Shown: in pieces, positions 44,648 to 56,025 of the stretch
How the letters are laid out: each line of letters begins with the position of its first letter
Numbering within the stretch: position 1 is the stretch's first letter
Source of the DNA: Ischnura elegans
Lineage: Eukaryota > Arthropoda > Insecta > Odonata > Coenagrionidae
DNA: 64,000 bases
Assembly (NCBI RefSeq): GCF_921293095.1
Contig: NC_060259.1
Coordinates: 4,402,001 to 4,466,000, forward strand
Direction of reading: 5' to 3'
The notes under the pieces: model-generated
What the model was told of the DNA's origin: nothing
Database searches by the model: none
Seen by the model: the letters and a program-made list of their open reading frames with translations, nothing else
Program-made: the position numbers and the translations under genes

Positions 44648-46585
44648 GAGGGCAAGTCTGTAACTCTGTTCTCTCCCGAAAATGGGAGAAAGGAGATTCG
44701 TGAAGCGCCTGCGAGAGAGTTGTCGCCCGCCCCAAGTCTCTAGGGCGCCCCGCCGGAGAAAGGAGACTATTTGTCGCCTGGGAGAGTACTAGTCTCCCGA
44801 CCCAAGTCCGTAAGCCCCCTCAAGCGCCTTCCGGCGCCCCAGACGGGCGCTTCAGTTATGTCCCCCTCTAGAGCCCGACGTATCTCTTTCTCCCATGGAG
44901 AAAGTGCGTATCTCGACAGTGTTTTGTTGTATTTTCTCAATATGGCGCGTTTTCTTTCAAACCATAGAATATTATTGCTCGTATATGAGGTGCATTTAAA
45001 AGAAGTGGGGCAATTACCACCAGTGAGAAATTGTTGCGGGATATAAATAAACCGTTTGAGGCGAGGGAGGAAGATTTCCGGCCGCATTAGCGGACAAGGT
45101 TGTCCTATCCGTCCTTCGATGGTCCGATTCTCTACCTGCTGAAAATCCATCAGCAATACTTAGCTGGAGGGCCTCAATAACAGACAAAAACACCGCAATC
45201 CTATGAAATAACAATAATCTGTAGCTCTGCATTCTTTTCGTTTAAGTAGCGGGGTTTAGAAAGCTAATGCTAATTCAGAGAGCGCAAGAAAAGCAATTTA
45301 AATAATGGAAAATAACTTCTAAGCAGTTACCTATATAAAGCAATAGATAGTTAATGAAACACAAGATATGTCCTTATTGTTAAAAGAAACTTGTCCTATG
45401 ACAATGTAACAGAGTTTCACCTTTTCATTGGTTTCACGAATACGACTGCTCAGAAAAACCGTCTGCACACATGTGAGATCGCGAATCGGTTCCGCTGTCA
45501 ACACATACACACGCTATAAATGTACTTCAATAATAAAGGAATATCCACAAACTAAATGCTAGCACACACCGTAAATATAAAGTGAGACATAGGCAAATAA
45601 AATAATCAAAAACTGGAAATCACTTCCACTCTTTTATTCATCACGAACAACTTACAATCACTAAGCTCGTTATGATGAAAACAACTATTAATTCACTGAT
45701 TTAAAGCCAGAAATTAGCATACGAAAGAGGCACAGGTGACTTCTCTCACTATTATTCGTAAATATACTAGAAAAAGAAACTTCACACACAGCTTTGATCT
45801 TGATAGCTTGATCGTGAAATGTCAATGTACCTATACCACCTATACGATGAACAACGGAGGTGAACACGACACTGACAATGTTTACATTGCTGTCAGACAT
45901 TAATCGATACGGTAATAGCACTGTTTACAATTCAATCACGATGGAGCAATGATAATTACAACTCTTAGCCGATAATTTTCAACTTATCCAAGCTTTGTAC
46001 ATTGCAACCACTGGCACTGTGATTATCAGCAGAAGATTTACGAGAGTTGTCACATTGACATTAACACAATTTTGGCACAAAAGATGTTTGCACAAATCTG
46101 CAAGCAGCGAGCAAAAGCTGTATTCATATTTGAAATATACTCTTAATTTTCAACGTTGGTGAGGTTGTAATTGACACGAGATGAAGAATTTAACAAGGGG
46201 ACAAGCAAAATTTACCGGCACTTGCATTGAGCCTTGCAACCGCTTGCAAGCGAGGAATCACTGCGCGCGGTAAAAAAAAGTAGTCCCGACTTTGGTAAGT
46301 CATAATGAGGTTATTATGTATTCAATTTAGAAAATATTTGCATGGCTGAATTTTACATAAAATTAAAAACATTTTAAAATGGCACACGATTAATTTTTCG
46401 ATAAATCAAGCTCCAATATCAAATTCGCCTTAGAAATTTTTCATACTACCCATCGGAGCGAGTTGTCTCCCATCCGGTCGGGAGAAACAGTTCTCTCTAC
46501 CGAGTTACCGACTTGGGTCGGGAGACAATTTTGGGCGAGAACTCTTTCTCCCAAACGAGGCGCCCCAAGTTACCGACTTGCCCTC
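44648..46585. mobile_element. Harbinger-like insert 2 in gypsy protease
   Basis: Same TIRs as insert 1 (GAGGGCAAGTCTGTAACT), with CAG at the left (44645-44647) and CTG at the right (46586-46588), i.e. a CWG target in which one copy of the middle base has changed. 1,938 bp, non-autonomous, largely identical to the flanks of insert 1 but without the two later insertions, so it serves as their empty-site control. Confidence 0.88.
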
Positions 46586-47708
46586 CTGGAGCTACTGTTA
46601 ATGTGATTGACAAAGAGGAATGGGAAAGACTGAAATCTGAGAAAGTAAAGTGTATCTCATATTTAACTAATCAAAGATTGTATGTGTATGGTTCTGATAA
46701 ACCTGTGACTGTGTTGGGTGCTTTTAAGGCTGATGTATCGGTGCTTGATAGAATAGTGCCTAAGGTTGAATTCCTGGTTATGGATGGTAAGGCGATTTCA
46801 ATCTTGAGTAAAAATACTTCTATTGATCTAGGACTTTTGAAGGTGGGAATAGACGCCCAAGTCAGGTCAGTGGGGTCATTTTTGGAAAAAAAGTATGAAA
46901 GTGTCTTTACCGGCATTGGGAAATTGAAAGATTATAGCATTAAAATCCCAATAAACACTAATGTTAACCCAGTAGCGCAGCCTGTACGGAGAATGCCGTA
47001 TCAGCTAAGAGAAGTTGAAAGGAAATTAATCCAAGATTTGTTAGACAAGGATATTATAGAAGAGGTAGATGGTCCCACACCTTGGGTATCTCCAATCCAA
47101 ATAGTGCCGAATAAATCAAATTAATGGCGCCTGGTGGTAGATATGCGCCGGGTAAATGAGGCAATTACAAGAGAACGTCAGCCAATGCCTACGATTGAGG
47201 GACTACTTAATGAGCTAAGAGGAGGAGTAGTTTTTTCAAAGTTGGATCTCACTTGGGGATATACCCAAATTATACTAGATGAAAGCTCTAGGGAAATCAC
47301 TACATTTTGTACCAGTGTTGGTCTGTTTAGATATAAAAGATTAATGTTTGGTCTGAATTGCGCTCCTGAATTGTACCACAAAATTATGTCACAAGTGTTG
47401 CAAAAATGTGAAGGGGTATGTCATTTTTTAGACGATATGGTGGTATTTGGGAAATCTCAAGCTGAACATGATTGCAGACTAGAAAAGGTTTTACAAACTT
47501 TTAAAGAAAAGGGATTGACATTGAATAAAAGAAAATGCAAGTTCAATGCAAAAGAAATAGAATTTTTGGGACATAAAATATCTGCAGATGGTTTTAGCCC
47601 CACAGAAAGTAATGTCCAAGCTGTCAAAGAATTTAGAGCCCCTGAGAATGTATCGGAGGTAAGAAGTTTTTTAGGATTAACGAATTTTGTGTCAAAATTC
47701 ATCAATAA
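46586..47708 (+). pseudogene. gypsy protease/reverse transcriptase
   Basis: From GATVNVIDKEEW (protease after the active site) through VGSFLEKKYESVF, PYQLREVERKLIQ and TPWVSPIQIVPNKSN to TAA at 47122, where WRLVVDMRRVNEAI follows in the same frame (probably Glu codon to stop). RT blocks: FSKLDLTWGYTQI, LMFGLNCAPELY, CHFLDDMVVFG (catalytic FLDD), LNKRKCKFNAKEIEFLGHKI and VRSFLGLTNFVSKFI. Interrupted at FI(N) by element copy A. Confidence 0.92.
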
Positions 47709-48332
47709 CCCCAGAAAACACGGAATTTGTATTACATCAATAATACACACAAAAAACGTGACCAAATACATATGTATAAGATGGAATACGATCGTATTAC
47801 ATCGGTATATTTCACGTAGAAGTGGTTCAAAAGTCCCTATGGATGTATGTATTCGTGCGTATTACAAATTGGAAATCTGAATACCCATACATGAATTATA
47901 CATATGTATACAATGGAATACAATCGTATTACGTCTGTATATTTCACGTAAAAGTGGCTCAAAAGTCCCTCAGGATGTATGTATACATGCGTATTACAAA
48001 TTGGAAATCTGAATATCCTTGCATGTAATATACATATGTATCTGCAGGCCCTCGTACACGAATTATACATATTGATTTTCTGACCCACGTCCACTTAATA
48101 TCAATATGGATCAAACGGATGAATAAATATAAGGAAACCAGAACGTACAGATAATAAAACATTTATTCAAAGAGAAAAATAAAATAATACACACAAATAA
48201 CCAGTGTGGCCATGAATATTGCTAACAAGCATTAAGGGCCAGCAAACAGTAGGTGAAACTTAGTTTTAAAAAAATGGCACAAAGATAAATCAATTACAAA
48301 CAATGGTTTGAGTTGGAAAATAGAAAAAAATG

Positions 48333-49115
48333 TTAGCACGGAACAAGCGTTGTAACCCATTGCACAAGAAGAAACCTGAATTCAGGAAACCAACTCTGCA
48401 CAATTAGCCACTTTCTGAAAGGAGAAAAGAAGAAGTCAAGTTTAAAAGTCATGCAAAAATATATCTTTTTGTAAGATCTGAATAGGAGCTCAAGGCCTTT
48501 CAATTTTATTTTTATCAATTCATATAGGCAGTCAGTATTCTGTGAAGTCTGTAATTTTAGTACTAATTCTGTATTCTGAATGCAAATGAAAGTTTGGCTT
48601 CTCTGATAGATTCCAGACATAAGTTTTAAATTTTTTCATTTACCAATTATGTCGAGGTCCCAACTAGCACAGATTTGACCTTGTCCTTTGAGAAATCATA
48701 TATTTTGGGGATATGCTTTCATTTTACAAAATTAATAGCCTTTCTCTTAAGAAGAATGAGAAATATGAGAAAAGATCATATGACTACTTTTAAATATAAA
48801 TTAACTAGGAAAACGTGAATCCATTGGTATGCTTATTTATTACATGATACTAATATATTACTACCATGATTTAGTACCGGATGATTCACACAGAAAAAAT
48901 ATAAACTTGTGATATCAAATTTTCAAACAAATAAATTTCATACATAACCGATAATTTCAGGCTTAACTTTAAGAAACCTCTCCATTATGGTAAAAAAAAA
49001 TTCCCTCAAAGCTTACCTCGGTATTAACAATTCCACCTGGTCTTCTGGCTTTGCTTCGTCGTCTTTTCCGTAATCCATCCTCCTCTTGTCCATGCCAAGC
49101 TATTTACATCGTCGC
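48333..49115 (-). CDS. conserved two-exon transcription unit in element copy A
   Basis: Exon a (49115-49017): after acceptor CCCAGCAG; ATG at 49093 or 49078, reading MDYGKDDEAKPEDQVELLIP and ending in phase 2 at CCGAG|GTAAGC. Exon b (48414-48333): after acceptor CTTTCAG, completes Arg and reads KWLIVQSWFPEFRFLLVQWV to TAA. Phase matches in all three copies, and an AATAAA lies about 170 bases downstream (near 48160). The product would be about 47-52 residues, acidic then hydrophobic, with no family I recognise. An upstream first exon with donor GTAAGG (49991-49874, MWMVCSTRSYVLLEMCF...HWIIK) would join out of coding sense. It may be a captured host transcript or remnant of the element's own gene. 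Confidence 0.5.
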
Positions 49116-49550
49116 CTGCTGGGTATGCGCGAAAGAGCATGAAAAGAAAATTATAATTAATTAATTTGGCCCGTACGCACCTTTTTCTTACATAATGACA
49201 AACTTTCGCATGAAAATTACGTATTTATCTTGTGTTAATAATAATGACGAAATGCACCTTGATTGACTGCATTTCAAGATGAAAGAAATATTACATTTTG
49301 CTTTAAGGGAACCGATATTACACGACCAATACTTCTTGTTCGTTAAATAATTAGAAGTAGAGGGCAAAACCGCTCGGAACCTCGAGGAATCTATTAGTGA
49401 CAAGGCTACGCTGATAAGTCTACGGTCAAAGATGTTATGACTAAAGCATAGGATAACTAGGAATGCAAGAACTACAATACAGTAGGTTGTGGTAATACAC
49501 AGCGATAAAACAACTTACACGTGAACGAAAACATTCCTTTAAACATTTTT

Positions 49551-49792
49551 TTCTGCTCTTAATTAAGAGCAGAAAAATAATGTATCTTCAGCCGCGAAGC
49601 ACGGAATTACTATACGACGCATAATCTATTAATTTATACGTACAAGATTGACATTACTATGTTTTACCATATAACTTCAATGGAGACCAGTCTCCTCGAT
49701 ACATAACTCAACAAAAAAGGAAAACAATAGCCAAACATAAACAATATAATTACCTCTATTGGCGCAATATGGTCAACACATTGCGCCAATAG
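49551..49792. repeat. two palindromes conserved in all three copies
   Basis: TTCTGCTCTTAA/TTAAGAGCAGAA at 49551-49574, and CTATTGGCGCAAT/ATTGCGCCAATAG at 49756-49792 with an 11-base loop. The second recurs at 53434-53470 and 62212-62248; compensating loop changes (TGGTCAACAC versus GTGTTAACCAC) leave the arms intact. Confidence 0.85.
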
Positions 49793-50695
49793 TTGTATCC
49801 AAATATACTCAAATAACATAATTAATGTAGTCTATGTAGGCGTACAATACAATAAAAGATAAATCATACCTTACCTTAATAATCCAGTGACAGGAAACTG
49901 CTGGAGCTGGCTTGCACGAATCGCAATAACGTGTGGGATTGAAGCACATTTCCAGCAAAACATAGCTTCGGGTTGAGCACACCATCCACACGCACCGGTT
50001 ATCGAGGATTAAAACACTATGTCAATTCTTCCAATAAGTATAATAATACAAACAAATATAAAATTAACTATACATCAGTAGCTAGTTAATAACGGATATC
50101 CTGTTGTTTATTAGCGTAGATGCCGGAGTTCCTCCTACAGCACGTTCTCGTAGTCTCGAACGAAATGCCGAGGTTTACTGTCAACGAGATTATAACTGTA
50201 TCACTCCCACTCACTTCCCTAGCGACAGTGAGCCGCGGAATTGAGAATTTAATTTTTTGTCTAAACAGTTACATTAAAATATTGTGTAAAAAATCAAACT
50301 TCGCTTTTACTTTTGATCTGTGCAAGTACTATGTTTTGTATTTTTCATGTATTGTGAACCATTTATCCATGTGTATATTTCGCGGATAGAAACTGAATTT
50401 TACATATGTAATACGTCTGTATTTCGCGTGCATTTACAAATTAACATAAATATCCGCCATATTTACTACCCTTGCTCACATCGACCAGTATATGATTTAT
50501 TTTTAAGCTTTCTGGGTATAAATTCGAATGGATGAATGATCATTAAAATAGGGAAATCTGGCGTTTGCTGTGAACATATTATTTCTGGAAAAAATGTTTA
50601 TGAACGTTTCGCAAGACGCCACGAAAATCTACCTCCCAAGTATTACAGGAAATATACATAATGTATATTTTGTGTATTTTTGACCACATTTACAT

Positions 50696-50886
50696 ATGTA
50701 TTTCCTCTGTATTCATACATATGTAAAAGTGGTACGTGTTACACGAGAAATACATTTGTATTTTTGTGTATTTTTGACCACATTTACATAAGTATCCAAA
50801 TTTCAAAATACACAAAAAATACAAATGTATTTATCGTGTAACAAGTGCCACTTTTACATATGTATGAATACAAAGGAAATACATTC
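50696..50886. repeat. long subterminal hairpin of copy A
   Basis: TGTATTTCCTCTGTATTCAT...ACATTTGTATTTTTGTGTATTTT is mirrored by AAAATACACAAAAAATACAA...ATGAATACAAAGGAAATACA. Arms about 80 bp, loop about 28 bp. The same hairpin is at 63155-63345 in copy C. Confidence 0.88.
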
Positions 50887-50995
50887 AATAATACATATGT
50901 ACTACAGATGTAATACATAACAAAAATATATATGTATGTGACCCATGAAAATACAATATATATACATATGTATATCCAAATGTGTGTTGTTGGGG

Positions 50996-52295
50996 ACTAT
51001 TCTTCGGTGACAGAACCTCTCCGGTATCTCACTAGAAAGGGTGTTCATTTCACATGGGGAAAGGAACAAGCTGAAGCTTTTGCAAAATTAAAAGAATTAA
51101 TCAGTGGCAATCTTGTGTTAGACTTCTATGACATGACAGCACCTTTGCAGGTAATCGTTGATGCTAGCCCAGTGGGATTGGGAGCATGCTCATGCAGTCA
51201 TGGTGCAAGTGAAACCAGAAGGCCCTAGAGTGGTCAGATATATAAGTAAAGCTCTAACAGACGTAGAGAAAAGGTACTCTCAAACGGAGAAAGAAGCGCT
51301 TGCGTTAGTGTGGGCATGTGAAAAACTTCACCTCTATCTGTATGGTAGGGAGTTTGAGCTAATAACAGATCATCGACCCTTGGAAATTATTTATGGACCT
51401 AAGTCAAGACCTAGTGCCAGAATAGAAAGATGGGTTTTGCGGCTACAGGCTTATAGTTACAAAGTAAAATATAGGCCGGGAAAAAGTAATATAGCTGACT
51501 ATTTGTCAAGGTTATTACGCATACGAGATGAGCCAAAGTCTAAAACAGATAGTGACGAAAGGGTGGTGATGTGCTTAGTAGAGGCATCAATCCCAAATGC
51601 TATGTCCTTACAACAAATTCAAAAGGCTTCTGAGCAGGACAGCGAATTGAAACTGATAAGAAATTGTCTTCAAAGCGACAATTGGCCTAAAGAATTAAGA
51701 TTTTATGAGCTTATCAAACATGAATTGTGTGAAATCAATCAATTGTTAATTAGGGGGACAAGAATAGTATTACCAGAAACTCTCCAGGAGCATGCAATGG
51801 TATTAGCTCACGAGGGTCATATGGGGGTTGTTAGTATGAAGCAAATTTTAAGAACCAAGGTTTGGTGGAAAAATATGCTAAGGGATGTTGAAAAGTGGTG
51901 TAGGTCCTGTCATGAATGTCAGTTAGTGGCTAGGAGTGACCCGCCAGAACCAATGGTACGATCTGAATTGCCAAGTCGACCATGGGAAGATATTAGTTTG
52001 GATTTTCTGGGCCCCTTGCCATCAGGTGACAATTTGTTGGTAGTGTTAGATTTGTACAGTCGATATTTGGAGGTGGAAATAATGAAGTCCATCACTGCTG
52101 AAAAACTAGTATCTAAATTAAAAGTTTTGTTTGCACGGTATGGTTTGCCAAAGTCAGTGTTATCAGATAATGGACCATCATTTAAAGATACAGGTTTTCA
52201 AAAGTTTCTGAAAGATTTAAATATTATCCATCATTTTGCTACACCATATTGGCCTCAGGCAAATGGAGCGGTAGAACGCCAAAATCGAAACATTA
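50996..52295 (+). pseudogene. gypsy RNase H and integrase core
   Basis: YSSVTEPLRYLTRKGVHFTW, LQVIVDASPVGLGA (RNase H first Asp), then a one-base frameshift near 51188, VVRYISKALTDVEKRYSQTE, ALALVWACEKLHLYLYG and FELITDHRPLEII. Integrase: zinc-binding HEGHMG...CRSCHEC, DFLGPLPSGDN (first D), SRYLEVE, LSDNGPSF (second D) and WPQANGAVERQNR (catalytic E). Interrupted at NI(M) by copy B with TA duplicated (52294-52295, 55523-55524). Confidence 0.92.
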
Positions 52296-55200
52296 CCCCA
52301 ACAGCACACATTTGGATATACATAATGTATTTATATTGTATTTTCATGGGTCACATACATATGTAATTTTGTTATGTATAACATGTGTAATACATATGTA
52401 TTATTGGATGTATTTCCTTCGTATTCATACATATGTAAAAGTGGTACGTGTTTACACGATAAATACATTTGTATTTTTGAAATTTGAATACTTATGTAAA
52501 TGTGGTCAAAAATACAAATGTAAATATCGTGTAACACTTGTAACTTTTACATATGTATGAATACAGAGGAAATACATATGTAAATGTGGTCAAAAATACA
52601 CAAAATATACATTATGTATATTTCCTGTAATTTTTGAGAGGTGGATTTTCGTGGCGTCTAGTGAAATGTTCAGAAACATTTTTGCAGAAATAATATGTTC
52701 ACTGCAAACGCCAGATTTCCTCATTTCAATGATCATTCATCCATTTGAATTTATACCCAGGAAGCTTAAAAATAAATCATATACTGATCGATGTGAGCAA
52801 GGGTAGTATGGCGACCATATTTATGTTAATTTGTAAATGCACGCGAAATACAGACGTATTACATATGTAAAATTCAGTTTCCATCCGCGAAATATACACA
52901 TGGAAAATGGTTCACAATACATGAAAAATACAAAAAATAGTTCTTGCACAGCGCAAAAGTAAAAGCGAAGTTTAATTTTTTAAACGATATTTAAAATTAA
53001 CTGTTTAAACAAAAAAATTAAATTCTCAATTCTGTCGCAACAAGCTAGGGAAGTGAGTGGGAGTGATAATCTCGTTAACAGTTAGCTCGGCATTTCGTTC
53101 GAGACTACGAGAACGTCAAGAACGTGCTGTAGGAGGAACTCCGGCTACTGATGTATAGTTAATTTTATATTTGTTTGTATTATTATACGTATTGGAAGAA
53201 TTGACATAGTGTTTTAATCCTCGATAACCGGTGCGTGTGGATGGTGTGCTCAAATCGAAGCTATGTTTTGCTGGAAATGTGCTTCAATCCCGCACGTTAT
53301 TGCGATTCGTGCAAGCCAGCTCCAACAGTTTCCTGTCACTGGATAATTAAGGTAAGGTATGATTTATCTTTTGTTATATTGTACGCATACATAGACTACA
53401 TTAATTATGTTATTTGAGTATATTTGGATACAACTATTGGCGCAATGTGTTAACCACATTGCGCCAATAGAGGTAATTATTTTGTTTATGTTTGGCTATT
53501 GTTTTCCTTTTTTGTTGAGTTATGTATCGAGGAGACTGGTGTCCATTGAAGTTATATGGTAAAACATAGTAATGTCAATCTTGTACGTATAAATTAATAG
53601 ATTATGCGTCGTATAGTAATTCCGTGCTTTGCGGCTGAAGTTACATTTTTTCTTCTCTTAATTAAGAGCAGAAAAAATTGTTTAAAGGAATGTTTTCGTT
53701 CACGTGTAAGTTGTTTTATCGCTGTTTATTACCACAACCTACTGTATTGTAGTTCTTGCATTCCTAGTTATCCTATGCTTTAGTCATAACATCTTTGACC
53801 TTAGACTTATCAGCGTAGCCTTGTCACTAATAGATTCCTCGAGGTTCCGAGCGGTTTTGCCCTCTACTTCTAATTATTTAACGAACAAGAAGTATTGGTC
53901 GTGTAATATCGGTTCCCTTAAAGCAAAATGTAATATTTTTTTCATCTTGAAATGCAGTCAATCAAGGTGCATTTCGTCATTATTATTAACACAAGATAAA
54001 TACGTAATTTTCATGCGAAAGTTTGTCATTATATGTAAGAAAAAGGTGCGTACGGGCCAAATTAATTAGGTAATTGTAATTTTCTTTTCATGCTCTTTCG
54101 CGCATACCCAGCAGGCGACGATGTAAATAGCTTGGCCTGGACAAGAGGAGAATGGATTACGGAAAAGACGACGAAGCAAAGCCAGAAGACCAGGTGGAAT
54201 TGTTAATACCGAGGTAAGGTATGAGGGAAAATTTTTTTAAACCATAATCGAGAGGTTTCTTAAAGTTAAGCCTGAAATTATCTATTATGTATGAAATTTA
54301 TTTGTTTGAAAATTTGATATCACAAGTTTATATTTTTTCTGTGTGAGTCATCCGCTACTTAATCATGGTACTAATATATTAGTATCATGTACTAAATAAG
54401 CATACCAATGGATTCACGTTTTCCTAGTTAATTTATATTTAAAAGTAGTCATATGATCTTTTCTCATATTTCTCATTCTTCTCAAGAGAAAGGCTATTAA
54501 TTTTGTAAAATGAAAGCATATCCCCAAAACATCTGATTTTTCAAAGGACAAGGTCAAATCTGTGCTAGCTGGGACCTTGACATAATTGGTAAATGAAAAA
54601 TTTTAAAACTCATGTCAGGAATCTAGCAGAGAAGCCAAACTTACATTTGCATTCAGAATACAGAATTAGTACTAAAATTACAGACTTCACAGAATACTGA
54701 CTGCCTATATGAATTGAAAAAAAATAAAATTGAAAGGCCTTGAGCTCCTATTCAGATCTTACAAAAAGATATATTTTTGCATGACTTTTAAACTTGACTT
54801 CTTCTTTTCTCCTTTCAGGAAGTGGCTGATAGTGCAGAGTTGGTTTCCTGAATTCAGGTTTCTTCTTGTGCAATGGGTTACAACGCTTGTTCCGTGCTAA
54901 TATTTTTTTCTACTTTCCAACTCAAACCATTGTTTGTATTTGATTTATCTTTGTGCCATTTTTTTAAACTAAGTTTCACCTACTGTTTGCTGGCCCTTAA
55001 TGCTTGTTAGCAATATTCATGGCCACACTTGTTCTTTGTGTGTATTATTTTATTTTTCTCTTTGAATAAATGTTTTATTATCTGTATGTTCTGGTTTCCT
55101 TATATTTATTCATCCGTTTGATCCATATTGATATTAAGTGGATGTGGGTCAGAAAATCAATATGTATAATTCGTGTACGAGGGCCTGCAGATACATATGT

Positions 55201-55522
55201 ATATTACATGTAAGGATATTCAGATTTCCAATTTGTAATACGCATGCATACATACATCCTGAGGGACTTTTGAGCCACTTTTACGTGAAATATACAGACG
55301 TAATACGATTGTATTCCTTTGTATACATATGTATAATTCATGTATGGGTATTCAGATTTCCAATTTGTAATACGCACGAATACATACATCCATAGGGACT
55401 TTTGAACCACTTCTACGTGAAATATACCGATGTAATACGATCGTATTCCATCTTATACATATGTATTTGGGCACGTATTGTTTGTGTATTATTGATGTAA
55501 TACAAATGCCGTGTTATCTGGG
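52296..55522 (+). mobile_element. 3.3-kb TIR element, copy B (inverted), in gypsy integrase
   Basis: Starts CCCCAACAGCACACATTTGG and ends GCCGTGTTATCTGGG; TA duplicated on both sides, and excision restores NRNIMKRLRIAG of the integrase. Inverted with respect to copies A and C. Its transcription unit is on the plus strand: exon a 54115-54213 (ending CCGAG|GTAAGG), exon b 54819-54900 after CTTTCAG, same phases as copy A, AATAAA near 55064. Confidence 0.9.
54115..54900 (+). CDS. conserved two-exon transcription unit in element copy B
   Basis: Same structure as in copy A: exon a 54115-54213 with MDYGKDDEAKPEDQVELLIP, donor GTAAGG; exon b 54819-54900 with KWLIVQSWFPEFRFLLVQWV and TAA. The first base of exon b differs (GAAGTGG versus AAAGTGG) but Arg is kept (AGG versus AGA), and CTA-ATT is CTG-ATA here, both synonymous. 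The start codon at the MDKRR position is lost (CTGGACAAG), so MDYG would be the start. The differences I could see in exon b are synonymous, a small hint of past constraint. Confidence 0.5.
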
Positions 55523-55880
55523 TATGAAAAGGTTAAGGATTGCTGGTGCATCAAAGAAACGCTGGAAAGAGGAACTTCTGATATACCTATCCTCATATCG
55601 AGCCACTCCCCACTCAGTAACAGGTTGCCCACCAGGAGAGTTGTTCTTTGGACGCAAAATTAGGTCAAAAATTCCAGATTTACAGTTATCTACACAGGAG
55701 AATCAGGTGTTAGATGAGGAAATTAGGGACAGGGAGGTAATGTTGAAGGATAAAGGTAAATTGTATGCAGATTTAAACCGTCATGCAAAGCCTAGTCTTG
55801 TGGAACCAGGTGATGTGGTGTTAATGAAACAAGCTAGAGAACACAAACTATCCACTCCTTTTAGGGTGCGATTCATAGAC
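55523..55880 (+). pseudogene. gypsy integrase C-terminal part
   Basis: MKRLRIAGASKKRWKEELLI, SSYRATPHSVTGCPPGELFF, GRKIRSKIPD and LVEPGDVVLMKQAREHKLST follow in frame: the conserved 'YR.TPH..TG.SP.EL.FGR' region and the 'GD.VL' chromodomain-like barrel start. It ends abruptly near FRVRFIDGT, where the CTAAAG-rich repeat begins. Confidence 0.9.
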
Positions 55881-56025
55881 GGCACTTTAGGCTAAAGTAT
55901 ACTTTAGCCGGGCTAAAGTCTGCTTTTTCCGTTTCATAAACGCCACTTTAGAGGAAAAATGGCCGAATCGTCACTTTACCGTAAAGTGCCCAACCGGAGC
56001 TCACTTTAGGGCTAAAGTGTCCTTC
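55881..56025. repeat. CTTTAG/CTAAAG repeat cluster (probable transposon end)
   Basis: In about 140 bases CACTTTAG, GGCTAAAGT, ACTTTAGCC, GGGCTAAAGT and CACTTTAC/GTAAAGTG occur roughly ten times in both orientations. Its left edge coincides with the loss of gypsy integrase homology, so it is probably the terminal region of a DNA transposon inserted there, whose other end lies outside or was not found. Confidence 0.65.

Larger units (their letters stand above)
47709..50995 (-). mobile_element. 3.3-kb TIR element, copy A, in gypsy RT/RNase H
   Basis: Left end CCCCAGAAAACACGGAATTT, right end complement CCCCAACAACACACATTTGG: imperfect inverted repeats. The gypsy frame continues across it (SKFI ... 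YSSVTEPL). The left subterminal region has a 132-bp tandem duplication (47762-48030); the right has a long hairpin (50696-50886); both are crowded with TACATATGTA palindromes. A minus-strand spliced transcription unit lies inside (49115 to 48333). Copies B (52296-55522, inverted) and C (60167-63457) are about 95% identical by eye. No transposase. Confidence 0.9.
34401..55880 (+). mobile_element. Ty3/gypsy LTR retrotransposon, interrupted by four insertions
   Basis: Order: 5' LTR 34401-34548, primer site 34551, gag 34670-35657, [insert 35658-44626], protease remnant 44627-44647, [insert 44648-46585], protease/RT 46586-47708, [copy A 47709-50995], RNase H and integrase 50996-52295, [copy B 52296-55522], integrase end 55523-about 55880, where a CTAAAG-rich sequence begins. 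A 3' LTR is not visible. Coding order gag-PR-RT-RH-IN is that of Ty3/gypsy. A nonsense codon at 47122 and a frameshift near 51188 add to the damage. Confidence 0.92.

Noticed and set aside
47822..48162. Overlapping frames rich in Tyr/Ile/Cys near element copies A, B and C
   Set aside because: Produced by translating the TACATATGTA-type tandem repeats; present on both strands.
49188..49403. Conserved MSLIDSSRF open frame in all three element copies
   Set aside because: Lies in the intron between the spliced exons; conservation equals that of the surrounding non-coding sequence.
34401..55880. Infectious retrovirus or endogenous virus with envelope
   Set aside because: No envelope-like frame is seen after integrase; gag-pol only, with stops and insertions, so a dead LTR retrotransposon.
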